12,023 bases of DNA from assembly GCA_005884605.1 (NCBI GenBank), contig VBBE01000039.1, positions 1 to 12,023 on the forward strand, read 5' to 3'. Made by a program: the position numbers and the translations under genes. The stretch comes from Candidatus Bathyarchaeota archaeon (GTDB lineage: Archaea; Thermoproteota; Bathyarchaeia; 40CM-2-53-6). This document shows, piece by piece, positions 1 to 6,178 of the stretch (its first letter is position 1; each line of letters opens with the position of its first letter). A model generated the notes under the pieces. The model worked only from the letters and a program-made list of their open reading frames with translations. It ran no database searches and was not told where the DNA came from.

Positions 1-198
1 GTCAAGTTCGTCAAGATCAACGTGGACAACAACCAGCAGCTGGCTATGAAATACGATATCATGAGCATACCCACGGGCATACTGTTCGAGAACGGAACCG
101 TCAAAGACAGTCTCATAGGCGCATATCCAGCCTCAGCCTACCGGCAACGCATCGACAACGCCATAGGTCCTAAGCGCCCGTCACAGAACCACGAGTGA
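1..198 (+). CDS. Thioredoxin, C-terminal part (5' end outside window)
   Basis: The frame is open from base 1 to a TGA at 196-198 and encodes the last 65 residues of a thioredoxin-fold protein. Visible are the central strand (KFVKINVDNN), a helix ending in YDIMSIPT, where the Pro before Thr matches the conserved cis-proline next to the active site, and the closing strands (GILFENGTV, then the LIGAYPASAYRQRI helix). The CxxC active site would lie upstream of the window and cannot be seen. Known family role: reduction of protein disulfides in the cytoplasm. The short tail after the last helix (PKRPSQNHE) is not typical. A zinc-ribbon mini-gene starts 10 bases after the stop, so the two are probably cotranscribed. 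A thioredoxin-like domain of a larger protein is possible. Confidence 0.85.
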   Translation, partial: VKFVKINVDNNQQLAMKYDIMSIPTGILFENGTVKDSLIGAYPASAYRQRIDNAIGPKRPSQNHE

Positions 199-208
199 GG
201 CATCGACC

Positions 209-343
209 ATGAGCCATACTTGTCCCGTGTGCGGAAGTATCAGCCCTTGCATCTATGTCGGACCCGTCTCGAACGCTCCTTTCAGATACCATGACTGCCG
301 CTTCTGCGGGTCCACCTGGAAAGAAACATCAACCTTGAACTAG
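209..343 (+). CDS. 44-residue zinc-ribbon protein
   Basis: A short ATG-started frame of 44 residues. It carries two CxxC knuckles, CPVC at residues 5-8 and CRFC at 30-33, separated by 21 residues, plus an extra Cys14. This is the layout of a minimal zinc ribbon that binds one Zn. A GTGAGG sequence at 195-200, eight bases before the ATG, can serve as ribosome binding site and overlaps the stop of the upstream thioredoxin gene, which suggests translational coupling. The residues after each knuckle (GS, GSTW) resemble rubredoxin-like or C4 zinc-ribbon proteins, but no specific family is recognised. Function is unknown. A role in redox or nucleic-acid binding is only inferred from the ribbon and from its thioredoxin neighbour. 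Confidence 0.65.
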   Translation: MSHTCPVCGSISPCIYVGPVSNAPFRYHDCRFCGSTWKETSTLN

Positions 344-371
344 AACAGAAAGCAGTCCTAGCCACCGGCAG

Positions 372-383
372 TTTCCGCGGAAA
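372..383. repeat. Perfect 12-bp palindrome TTTCCGCGGAAA
   Basis: TTTCCGCGGAAA reads the same on both strands. It lies in the short gap between the zinc-ribbon gene (ends 343) and the convergent hypothetical gene (ends 436). It has no loop, so it is better seen as a dimeric protein site than a hairpin. It loosely resembles the core of an origin recognition box (TTCC...GGAAA), but the G-rich arm is missing. Chance is possible. Confidence 0.3.
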
Positions 384-435
384 AGAGCGCCCTTACTATC
401 TCGGTTCTGAGGATTTCTAATCGGGTATCCTATTG

Positions 436-759
436 TTAGGTCTTCATCCTCTTCAATTGCTTCTCTAATTCGCTCAGGAATTTCTTCTTCGCATCTGGAA
501 CCAATAGAAAGTAAGCCAGAGTCATCCGGAAGAGGGAAGATTTTGTCAAACCCTTGATTTCTCCTCTCCTAACCGCACTGGAAAAACAGGTCAGAAACAG
601 TTGATGAGACAGAACTTCGTGTTTGAGTTCGTTTAGGGCTTGAGTTATGTTCTCATAAGAAGTCTGGGTCAAAGGATTACGCCCGATTGTCAAAAAAGCC
701 CTTTCCCAGATAACATCTTTGGCCGCTTCCCCTTTGGCGATTTTGGACCGAGAACCCAC
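436..759 (-). CDS. Small hypothetical protein
   Basis: A 107-residue frame starting at GTG (759-757); an in-frame TAG lies about ten codons upstream and no ATG is available near the 5' end. The composition looks like a real soluble protein: Lys/Glu/Leu-rich amphipathic helices, for example FLSELEKQLKRMK at the C-terminus, and no low-complexity run. It appears all-helical, with no Cys knuckles, no clear membrane segment and no recognisable catalytic motif. No convincing Shine-Dalgarno precedes the GTG. A + strand frame over 640-900 overlaps its 5' end, but its composition is much less protein-like. The gene stands alone, convergent with the zinc-ribbon gene. It could be a remnant of a longer gene. 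Function is not recognised. Confidence 0.5.
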   Translation of the reverse strand: MGSRSKIAKGEAAKDVIWERAFLTIGRNPLTQTSYENITQALNELKHEVLSHQLFLTCFSSAVRRGEIKGLTKSSLFRMTLAYFLLVPDAKKKFLSELEKQLKRMKT

Positions 760-1277
760 CGGGTTTGTTTTCCGGGTTCGACAATAATACTATCGAAGAA
801 CTTTGATTCCGCAGGATTTTCGGGAGTTGAAACACCGGCTGGGATTGTTTCTGCACTCAGCCAGTCATTCCTTCAGTTTAGAGTTAGTAATCGCCCATAA
901 TCAGCCCTATTCCCGAATCCAAGCCCGCATTTCCAGACCCTGATTTTTCACGCCTATCCCTAGGGGAATCCACGGGGATCCAAAACATTCTGACAAGGCG
1001 ATACAAAGCCCGTCTCCAAGAAACAAGCCCATAATTCACCCCAAACAGAAACATCATCCCAAAAAAAATTGGATCCCTAGGGCTTCCTGTGCGGCATGAG
1101 CGGTTTCCCTGAGACGCTTGCGAAAGTAAAGAATGCCCATATGCCTTCTAAGACATCGTTTTCCCTCTTTTGCTATAAAGCGTTTGATTCGTAATTTTTC
1201 TTTTCCCGTAACTATTCTTTTTCTGCTAACTATTATGTGACCCCCAGGGTGGTCGATTTCCGCGCGCCCTGCCCTTC
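760..1277. other. Intergenic region with AT-rich upstream segment
   Basis: This stretch of 518 bases has no frame I would call a gene. It contains a repeated ATCCCTAGGG at 956-965 and 1073-1082, a GCCCATAAT pair near 893 and 1027, and an A/T-rich part (1170-1235) that probably holds promoter elements for the membrane-protein gene at 1278. A minus-strand frame at 1054-1407 is Arg/Lys-rich, overlaps the start of the large gene, and has no ribosome binding site. Confidence 0.45.
1172..1180 (+). promoter_or_regulatory. Possible TATA-box for the membrane-protein gene
   Basis: CTATAAAG is the best TATA-like element upstream of the large + strand gene. By the usual archaeal spacing, transcription would begin near 1200-1210, giving a leader of about 70 bases to the GTG at 1278. 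The call rests on base composition and position only. Confidence 0.25.
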
Positions 1278-4007
1278 GTGAAACGCACCAGATCCCCGCG
1301 TCTGCCCACGCTTCCGAACACCCAACCCGGGTATCAGAACCCCTTTCTTCCCTTGTTCCCAGCACCGTCCTTCCGAGATGAGGGACGCGTGGCCCAGCCT
1401 CTGCCATACATGGCTTTGAAGGACGCGCCAGTCCAGATTCGGCGAGCCGCCACCGTCGCCCAGATCTCCATCAGCATCACACGCGCCCTCAGCATCCTGT
1501 TCACCACCCTGATCATAGCCACCCTCCCCACATGGGTCCCCGGCCTTCTCACCTACCAGACCACACCAGTCGCACTGCTCGTCCTTGCAATCGGCTCCGC
1601 CATCGTCTCACACAAAGGCAGCGGAATAAGAGAAGAGATCGCAGAACGAAAATTCAAGAAAGCACGCAGCAGCACATTCACCACCGCCCTCCTCGGATTC
1701 ATAATCGGCGGCATCATACCCGGCCTACTCTACATCTACCTCTACACCCGAATAGGCAACGTAATGGTCAAACAGACCCCTGACGATCCCAGAACAGTCT
1801 ACCTCCTCCCGCACCCCAGCGAGGGAATGTTCCTCGGCCGCTACCTCGGATGGATCGCAGCATACCTCCTCGTCCTCTACATCGGCTACACCCAGCTATC
1901 ACCAGGCCTCCGAGAAGCAAGCGACTGGCTCTCACCAGTCCTAGGCGTCCACTTCAACACGATGATCGTCGCCCTATTCCTCGTCTTCACCAACCCCCTA
2001 ACCTACCCACCACTACTCTACCTCTGGACCTTCGCAGGATTCCTCGGCGGGCTAATCGCCGGCGGAAAAATCCGACGAGGCTTCCTAGTCGGCATGACAG
2101 TATACCTCTCAACCCTCGGCGCACTAGGACTCGCAGCCCTAGCAATCTACCAGAACGTCAACCTCTCAACACTCTCCAGCCTTCCCCCTCCACCGCCAGG
2201 CTTCTCGATCATAAGTGTCACCACAGGACCGGTAGCAGGAGATATCATCCCGCTCCTCATACAGACCTCATCCCCAACAAGCCCGATGGTCATCCAAGAC
2301 ATCATACTGACCATGATAAGAAACGCTGGCCTCGTCTTCGCTGTAGCCACAATATCCGGTCGAGCCGCGTCCCTCTTCTGGCAGGGAGACGTTTTCATCC
2401 TCAAAACATTCTGGAAGATGATCAAGACGAAGAAACCAGCTCTGCCCCAGAACGCGGGCGACCTTCCGAAAAAAGGAATCCTCCTACTTGCACTCGCAAT
2501 CCTCTTCCTCATCCCAACCCAGCATACAACCCAGCCCTCAACAATCTCACAAGCACCACCAAGCGGGCCCTACCAGCAAAACCTGGCAATCGGACTGGAC
2601 ATGCTCGGCGCCCCCAACGCCAGCCTACGAATGACAGACCTCGACCTCTCAAGCAAAGGTCTTGTCCTCGACAACAACTACGCCGGAAACAATCTCTCAC
2701 TCTTCATAATCAACAACAACTACTCACAATCCCTCGGCACCAACTCCGGCCTTGGCATTCCAAGCTTCATCCTCGGACTATTCTCACAGCCCGCCCTGAT
2801 CACATTCTATACAGGAGACCCAGCAACGACCCGAGGAGAATCCGATAATGTTGCAACTCAATTCGCCCAAGCCCTGGGCGTCGGCTTCACCAAAGCCTTC
2901 GCCATTCCATCAGGCCAAGGCACCGTCACAATCTACGCGCCAAACCCTGAACTCACAAACAACGACGCCCTCACACGAGTCCTCGGCCTCCTACCCAGCT
3001 CAAGCTTCTCCACCCTCATCAAACCAGCCAATCTCCAATCTCTACAATATTTCGCCGCAATAGGCCTCGCTAGCATAAGCCTCCCAGCCCAACTCAACAA
3101 AACGCCCACCCAAGCTTTCAGCTTCATCCTCAACACTCAGTTCCCACGCCAATTCTACAAAACAGGACAACACTATCTCAGCCTGAAAACACTTCTAGGA
3201 TTCCAGACCGGAATCGTAGGAGACACCAACTCAAACGCGTCCATTGTCTCCATCAGCTTCCAACGAGGAACAGTTCTCTATAGCCCGCTCGGCCAGATAC
3301 CACCCTCCAATCCAATCTACGACAACTTCACCTCGACATACATCTACAATGCCACCATTACAGCGAGATCAGATTTTGCAGCGAACTTCACCTATCCATT
3401 CGCCCCAAAGATAACCGTACAGAAAACGGTGAACCCCTCAAGCGGACCTCTAGGGACGAGCCATAATGTCGTTGTTATGATACAGAACTTCGACAACGTC
3501 ACCGTCACAAACCTCAACGTCACCGATGACGAGGCGCCATCCTCATACCAGAAGACGCTCCAGATCTCGCCCAGCGGTGTACAAACCGGCCAATTCGCCA
3601 GTTTCCCTCCCAGCCAGACACAATTCCTCAGCTACACGGCAACAACAAAAAGCAGCGGAACTTATGTACTATCACCTGCCACCATCGAGTTTGTCTGGCA
3701 AGCACCGAACGGAACACGGATCCGATACACGGTTACCACCGACAATCCTCTGATCTCGTCATCAAGCGGACCCTGGACACAGTTCACAAGAACGTTCACC
3801 GACCTCCAACCCTACTCCTACCTCCTCCTTCTCCCTCTCCTACTCACACCAATCATTGAAACCCTGAAACTTGTAGGCAGACATCGAAAGAAGAAACCCA
3901 AGCCTTGGGTTAACAAGCCCACAGAACCTCAAAACACGCCATCACCCACGCCTACGCAAGCAGGACCCGACACCTCCGCCGACACGCCTAACTCCAAAAA
4001 TCCTTGA
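1278..4007 (+). CDS. Large multi-pass membrane protein with glycosylated-looking outer domain
   Basis: 909 residues from GTG 1278; an in-frame stop at 1227 limits extension, and ATG 1410 (residue 45) is an alternative start. Residues ~63-290 hold about seven hydrophobic segments, followed by a Pro-rich linker (SLPPPPPGF), a further segment at ~347-368 and another at ~400-413. Residues ~414-840 form a large polar domain with eleven N-x-S/T sequons (447, 472, 481, 607, 653, 683, 691, 703, 740, 747, 811), which points to an exported, N-glycosylated domain. Residues ~709-825 (KITVQKTVNPSSGPLG, then NFDNVTVTNLNVTDD) look like a DUF11/CARDB beta-sandwich. A last membrane helix (~846-866) is followed by a Lys/Arg stop-transfer and a Pro/Thr-rich tail. 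The gene is strikingly C-rich at third codon positions on the coding strand. It is probably a cell-envelope protein. No transporter or enzyme family is recognised. Confidence 0.85.
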   Translation: MKRTRSPRLPTLPNTQPGYQNPFLPLFPAPSFRDEGRVAQPLPYMALKDAPVQIRRAATVAQISISITRALSILFTTLIIATLPTWVPGLLTYQTTPVALLVLAIGSAIVSHKGSGIREEIAERKFKKARSSTFTTALLGFIIGGIIPGLLYIYLYTRIGNVMVKQTPDDPRTVYLLPHPSEGMFLGRYLGWIAAYLLVLYIGYTQLSPGLREASDWLSPVLGVHFNTMIVALFLVFTNPLTYPPLLYLWTFAGFLGGLIAGGKIRRGFLVGMTVYLSTLGALGLAALAIYQNVNLSTLSSLPPPPPGFSIISVTTGPVAGDIIPLLIQTSSPTSPMVIQDIILTMIRNAGLVFAVATISGRAASLFWQGDVFILKTFWKMIKTKKPALPQNAGDLPKKGILLLALAILFLIPTQHTTQPSTISQAPPSGPYQQNLAIGLDMLGAPNASLRMTDLDLSSKGLVLDNNYAGNNLSLFIINNNYSQSLGTNSGLGIPSFILGLFSQPALITFYTGDPATTRGESDNVATQFAQALGVGFTKAFAIPSGQGTVTIYAPNPELTNNDALTRVLGLLPSSSFSTLIKPANLQSLQYFAAIGLASISLPAQLNKTPTQAFSFILNTQFPRQFYKTGQHYLSLKTLLGFQTGIVGDTNSNASIVSISFQRGTVLYSPLGQIPPSNPIYDNFTSTYIYNATITARSDFAANFTYPFAPKITVQKTVNPSSGPLGTSHNVVVMIQNFDNVTVTNLNVTDDEAPSSYQKTLQISPSGVQTGQFASFPPSQTQFLSYTATTKSSGTYVLSPATIEFVWQAPNGTRIRYTVTTDNPLISSSSGPWTQFTRTFTDLQPYSYLLLLPLLLTPIIETLKLVGRHRKKKPKPWVNKPTEPQNTPSPTPTQAGPDTSADTPNSKNP

Positions 4008-4095
4008 GCAGCTTTCACACCCTGTAGAACCGCCATTCTCACTCCGTACACAGCCTCATCCTGTGGTCTGTTTCCCGATCTTACCGTAGAAGGGC

Positions 4096-4110
4096 TTCAC
4101 TACCAGTGAA
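4096..4110. repeat. Inverted repeat TTCACT-ACC-AGTGAA
   Basis: Two perfect 6-base arms separated by three bases, in the gap between the membrane-protein gene and the winged-helix gene. The right part (ACCAGTGAAATCG) also weakly resembles a mini origin recognition box. Related TTCAC/GTGAA words recur downstream (GTTCAC 4177, GTGAAC 4204 and 4221), so this may be one of several sites for a single DNA-binding protein. Confidence 0.4.
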
Positions 4111-4121
4111 ATCGTTCATAG

Positions 4122-4142
4122 ACCCCTTCATTTCCACTGCAA
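4122..4142 (-). promoter_or_regulatory. Origin recognition box (ORB)-like element
   Basis: Read on the minus strand this is TTGCAGTGGAAATGAAGGGG followed by T. Against the archaeal ORB as I remember it (TTCCAGTGGAAACGAAGGGG, then G/T) there are two mismatches in the first 20 positions. It includes both the dyad half and the G-rich arm bound by the Orc1/Cdc6 AAA+ domain. A weaker copy, CCGTGGAAGACGACAGG, follows on the plus strand at 4145-4161, and TACCAGTTGAGC lies at 4163-4174. The site lies 124 bases upstream of a winged-helix gene and 5.6 kb from cdc6. It could mark an origin or an Orc1/Cdc6-controlled promoter. Confidence 0.5.
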
Positions 4143-4229
4143 CCCGTGGAAGACGACAGGATTACCAGTTGAGCGTGTTCACACATCGCATGAACAACGA
4201 TAAGTGAACCTTTTCTACATGTGAACTGC

Positions 4230-4250
4230 GAACTGTGAATCCCACAGTTC
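4230..4250. promoter_or_regulatory. Inverted repeat GAACTGTG-AATCC-CACAGTTC before winged-helix gene
   Basis: Perfect 8-base arms (4230-4237 and 4243-4250) around a 5-base centre, ending only 15 bases before the ATG at 4266 and just before its ribosome binding site. It could be a dimer operator overlapping the transcription start, or a hairpin in the 5' leader. GTGAAC words at 4204 and 4221 lie just upstream. Autoregulation by the winged-helix product is a reasonable inference. Confidence 0.5.
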
Positions 4251-4265
4251 TCTCGAGGAACAAAG

Positions 4266-4691
4266 ATGAGATCACGACGATTGAAGGTAGAATTCTACGA
4301 CCAGGAAGGAGTCCGACACTCCATCGCGATCGATGGTCCAGTGACGAAGGAGAAAGTGGCTAAAATATTGGACCTTGTTGAGTTGATGTCCGGAACTCCT
4401 CAAGCATCGACTACAGCTCTCGGACTGTCCCCCAGAAAATTCGACAGGCTAGCCAGCACAATCATATCCAGGCTGAAGGGAAGAAGCTTCACGTCATGTG
4501 AAGCGAAAAAGATGTTCGAGACCACCTTTAGAGAAAAGATACCATTGAGCACAGTGTCCACCTATCTAACAAGGCTAACCGATCGAGGAATCCTTGAGAG
4601 ACAACAGGAAAAACTTGGTTTAGCGTACCGGGTCAAGCTGGATGAGCAGAAACAGTCTCTCGCTCCTGCTCCTTCCCTTCAGCCTTCGTAA
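4266..4691 (+). CDS. Winged-helix DNA-binding protein
   Basis: 141 residues from ATG 4266, preceded by GAGG at 4255-4258, a good ribosome binding site. Residues 5-22 form a small beta hairpin (LKVEFYDQEGVRHSI), 27-42 a helix, and 75-125 a winged helix-turn-helix. In the latter, FTSCEAKKMF gives the first helices, IPLSTVSTYLTRLTDRGIL the recognition helix and following turn, and ERQQEKLGLAYRV the wing. The last 15 residues are a Gln/Pro/Ser-rich tail. It probably acts as a transcription factor or other site-specific DNA binder. The gene follows an intergenic region with an ORB-like box and two inverted repeats, and overlaps the convergent winged-helix gene by 59 bases. The overall build does not match a named family that I can identify. 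A role near replication, by analogy with winged-helix initiators of Sulfolobales, is speculative. Confidence 0.75.
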   Translation: MRSRRLKVEFYDQEGVRHSIAIDGPVTKEKVAKILDLVELMSGTPQASTTALGLSPRKFDRLASTIISRLKGRSFTSCEAKKMFETTFREKIPLSTVSTYLTRLTDRGILERQQEKLGLAYRVKLDEQKQSLAPAPSLQPS

Positions 4692-5310
4692 GGCTCTGCT
4701 TCACACGCTCCACAGTTGAATATCGAAACGGGATCCGAGTCTGGTCCCTTCGAACATACCCCTCATCGAAGAGCTGTTTCATCAAGCGAGCCGTATGCTC
4801 TCTGGATCGTCCCACAATTCTCCCTATCTCTGGAGCCGACTTCGGCCCCTCATCCGCCAAAAGAGTAAGCACCTGAAGCTCAGTGGGAGTCGTTATCGAG
4901 TTCAATGAACCCGGCTGCACAACAGAAGGATCCGTCCGGATTGGAGATTGAATCACGGTTGACTGTTCGCTGGGTCTCACGTGTTCCGATAACTCCTCGA
5001 CCATCTTCGTTGCGGTCGAGATTGTTGCCGGAGCACGAAGAACTGCATCAGCGACCTCCTTAATCCAATTCAACGACTCCCCCAGAAGCTTCTCCGTTCT
5101 TTGCAGCCGCTCAAACAAAACCAAATCGGAGAGCTTGGACTGATCGCTCGAAATCTTTAGCCTTTCAAGCTCAATAGCCAAGTCCTTCAAGCTTCCCTCA
5201 AAAGAGCTGAGCCTCGCAGAGAATGAGTCGAAGAACAGCTTCGCAACGTCCTGGTTTTCGGTGGAACCCTTGGCCCCAGTTTCGCTCGATCGTTTCCCTA
5301 TCCCGAACAA
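4633..5310 (-). CDS. Coiled-coil and MarR-like winged-helix regulator
   Basis: 225 residues from TTG 5310-5308. The frame is closed by a TGA at 5346-5344 with no ATG or GTG between, so TTG is the only ordinary start. Residues ~20-112 are long amphipathic helices (FFDSFSARLSSFEGSLKDLA, then LVLFERLQRTEKLLGESL), probably a coiled-coil oligomerisation arm. Residues ~113-140 are a Ser/Pro-rich linker. Residues 141-204 form a MarR/TrmB-type winged helix: TPTELQVLTLLADEG, SAPEIGRIVGRSREHTARLM as helix-turn-helix, and YVRRDQTRIPFRYS as wing. The last ~20 residues are charged. The 3' end overlaps the opposing winged-helix gene by 59 bases. The promoter region is packed with GTGA/TCAC palindromes, two of them over the expected core promoter, which suggests autorepression. 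Target genes are unknown. Confidence 0.78.
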   Translation of the reverse strand: MFGIGKRSSETGAKGSTENQDVAKLFFDSFSARLSSFEGSLKDLAIELERLKISSDQSKLSDLVLFERLQRTEKLLGESLNWIKEVADAVLRAPATISTATKMVEELSEHVRPSEQSTVIQSPIRTDPSVVQPGSLNSITTPTELQVLTLLADEGPKSAPEIGRIVGRSREHTARLMKQLFDEGYVRRDQTRIPFRYSTVERVKQSLTKAEGKEQERETVSAHPA

Positions 5311-5314
5311 TTCT

Positions 5315-5575
5315 GTGATATCACGCCAGTTGGATATGTGACGTCACGGTAAAGAGGGTCAAGTGCATTTAACACTAACGGCTGTGACACTGGCCTAGCT
5401 GTGTTCTCATCACAAGTGATGGAGACGTGACTTTCCTGTTGCATTATGACGTCAAGCACATGACAAGACTCGCCAGGCTCACGCTCGACCTAGTGAATAG
5501 TCTCCGGCGATTCGAGTGCGCATGATGAGCGTGATAGGTGTGATACATAATCACTCACGTGATGTCACATATCAC
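5315..5575. promoter_or_regulatory. Array of GTGA/TCAC palindromes
   Basis: The 254-base gap upstream of the coiled-coil/winged-helix gene, and the last bases of the next gene, contain many related dyads. These are GTGATATCAC (5315-5324), GTGACGTCAC (5338-5347), ATCAC-AA-GTGAT (5409-5420), TGACGTCA (5447-5454), GTGAT-ACATA-ATCAC (5540-5554), TCACGTGA (5555-5562) and GTGATGTCAC with a further ATCAC (5559-5575). A lone GTGAT lies at 5531. The first two are perfect 10-bp palindromes with centres 23 bp apart, close to two helical turns, and cover the expected TATA and start region of the gene starting at 5310. This looks like a multi-site operator for a cooperative dimeric regulator. Confidence 0.6.
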
Positions 5576-6056
5576 GGTTTCTTCCAAACATCGCTCTGAA
5601 CGCCTGCTCAAGATCATCGATTATAGAATCCACGGTTCTCCGATAGACCTCGGGCTCATTTTGCGCGGCATCCCGTAGCTGAGAGGTTTGACCTTTGAGG
5701 CGCTCCGAAGCTTCTAAGAAAGGGGCGATACTCGGAGATTCGGTTAGGCCACTGTAGCCGAGAAGCAGAACAGTATGAATTGCCTCCACAACGTTCTCTC
5801 GCGCCTGCCTTAGAGTTCTATTGAAAGATCCGCGGCTGATTCCCTTCTCATCTCGCCGCAACTGAGCCATATCACTGCGCGTTAGGCGTTTATTCGCCAT
5901 ATCATGTCCAAGCTGGTCTACCAGAAGCGTTTCGAACTGTGCTCCCGTCAGATTACTGCGCTGCAAAAGTGTTGAGAGTATTCTATCACGAAGCGTTTCC
6001 TCGATAACCGCACGTGTCCCCTCGTGCCAACCCTTGGACGTCTCAGAATTCTCCAT
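5565..6056 (-). CDS. Helical protein, possible HTH DNA-binding, unknown family
   Basis: 163 residues from ATG 6056-6054. No Shine-Dalgarno is seen, but AAGATAGAATAG (about 6078-6089 on the minus strand) sits roughly 27 bases upstream of the ATG, so a leaderless transcript is likely. The protein is predicted all-helical: residues 12-50 (GTRAVIEETLRDRILSTLLQ and on), then a charged segment 57-71. Residues 73-95 (ISRGSFNRTLRQARENVVEA) have the look of a recognition helix with many Arg and Asn. Residues 96-106 are hydrophobic (VLLLGYSGL), and 110-158 form amphipathic helices. There are no Cys, no membrane segment and no signal peptide. It lies upstream of the winged-helix regulator on the same strand and is divergent from the Mrr-like gene. 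A regulatory role is inferred from composition and neighbours only. Confidence 0.68.
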   Translation of the reverse strand: MENSETSKGWHEGTRAVIEETLRDRILSTLLQRSNLTGAQFETLLVDQLGHDMANKRLTRSDMAQLRRDEKGISRGSFNRTLRQARENVVEAIHTVLLLGYSGLTESPSIAPFLEASERLKGQTSQLRDAAQNEPEVYRRTVDSIIDDLEQAFRAMFGRNRDM

Positions 6057-6074
6057 GGATACGGTTTTGTATCC
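6057..6074. promoter_or_regulatory. Inverted repeat GGATAC-GGTTTT-GTATCC at start codon
   Basis: Perfect 6-base arms around a 6-base centre, directly abutting the ATG (6056) of the minus-strand helical protein. It lies between that ATG and the TATA-like AAGATAGAATAG. In archaea this is a typical place for a repressor operator over the transcription start. As part of a transcript it could also form a hairpin. It sits within the 122-base divergent gap shared with the Mrr-like gene. Confidence 0.45.
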
Positions 6075-6178
6075 GTCACTATTCTATCTTGCTCGCCCTC
6101 GCTTAGAAACGTTTGCAAGTTACACCACGCTTATTCCACAACTTTGACACCTTCGATTTAGTCAAACGCGGGTCTTAC

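Noticed and set aside
640..900. Plus-strand frame of 86 codons
   Set aside because: It overlaps the better-looking minus-strand gene at 436-759, has no ribosome site, and its residues look random.
956..1082. Two copies of ATCCCTAGGG as ends of a small mobile element
   Set aside because: The copies are short palindromic words 117 bases apart, with no longer terminal repeat, target duplication or transposase.
1054..1407. Minus-strand frame of 117 codons, Arg/Lys-rich
   Set aside because: It overlaps the start of the large membrane-protein gene and an AT-rich promoter-like stretch, has no ribosome site, and its N-terminal third mirrors the coding strand of the real gene. The basic C-terminal part could be revisited.
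1850..2848. Long plus-strand frame of 332 codons inside the membrane-protein gene
   Set aside because: It is extremely Arg/Pro/His-rich, the usual product of reading a C-rich gene in the wrong frame.
5315..5575. CRISPR-like or direct-repeat array in the palindrome region
   Set aside because: The units are short dyads of varying spacing, with no constant repeat-spacer length and no cas genes nearby.
6113..6178. Upstream TTG extension of the Mrr-like gene
   Set aside because: The ATG at 6179 starts directly before the fold's first helix, and the extra 22 residues lie in the divergent promoter region.
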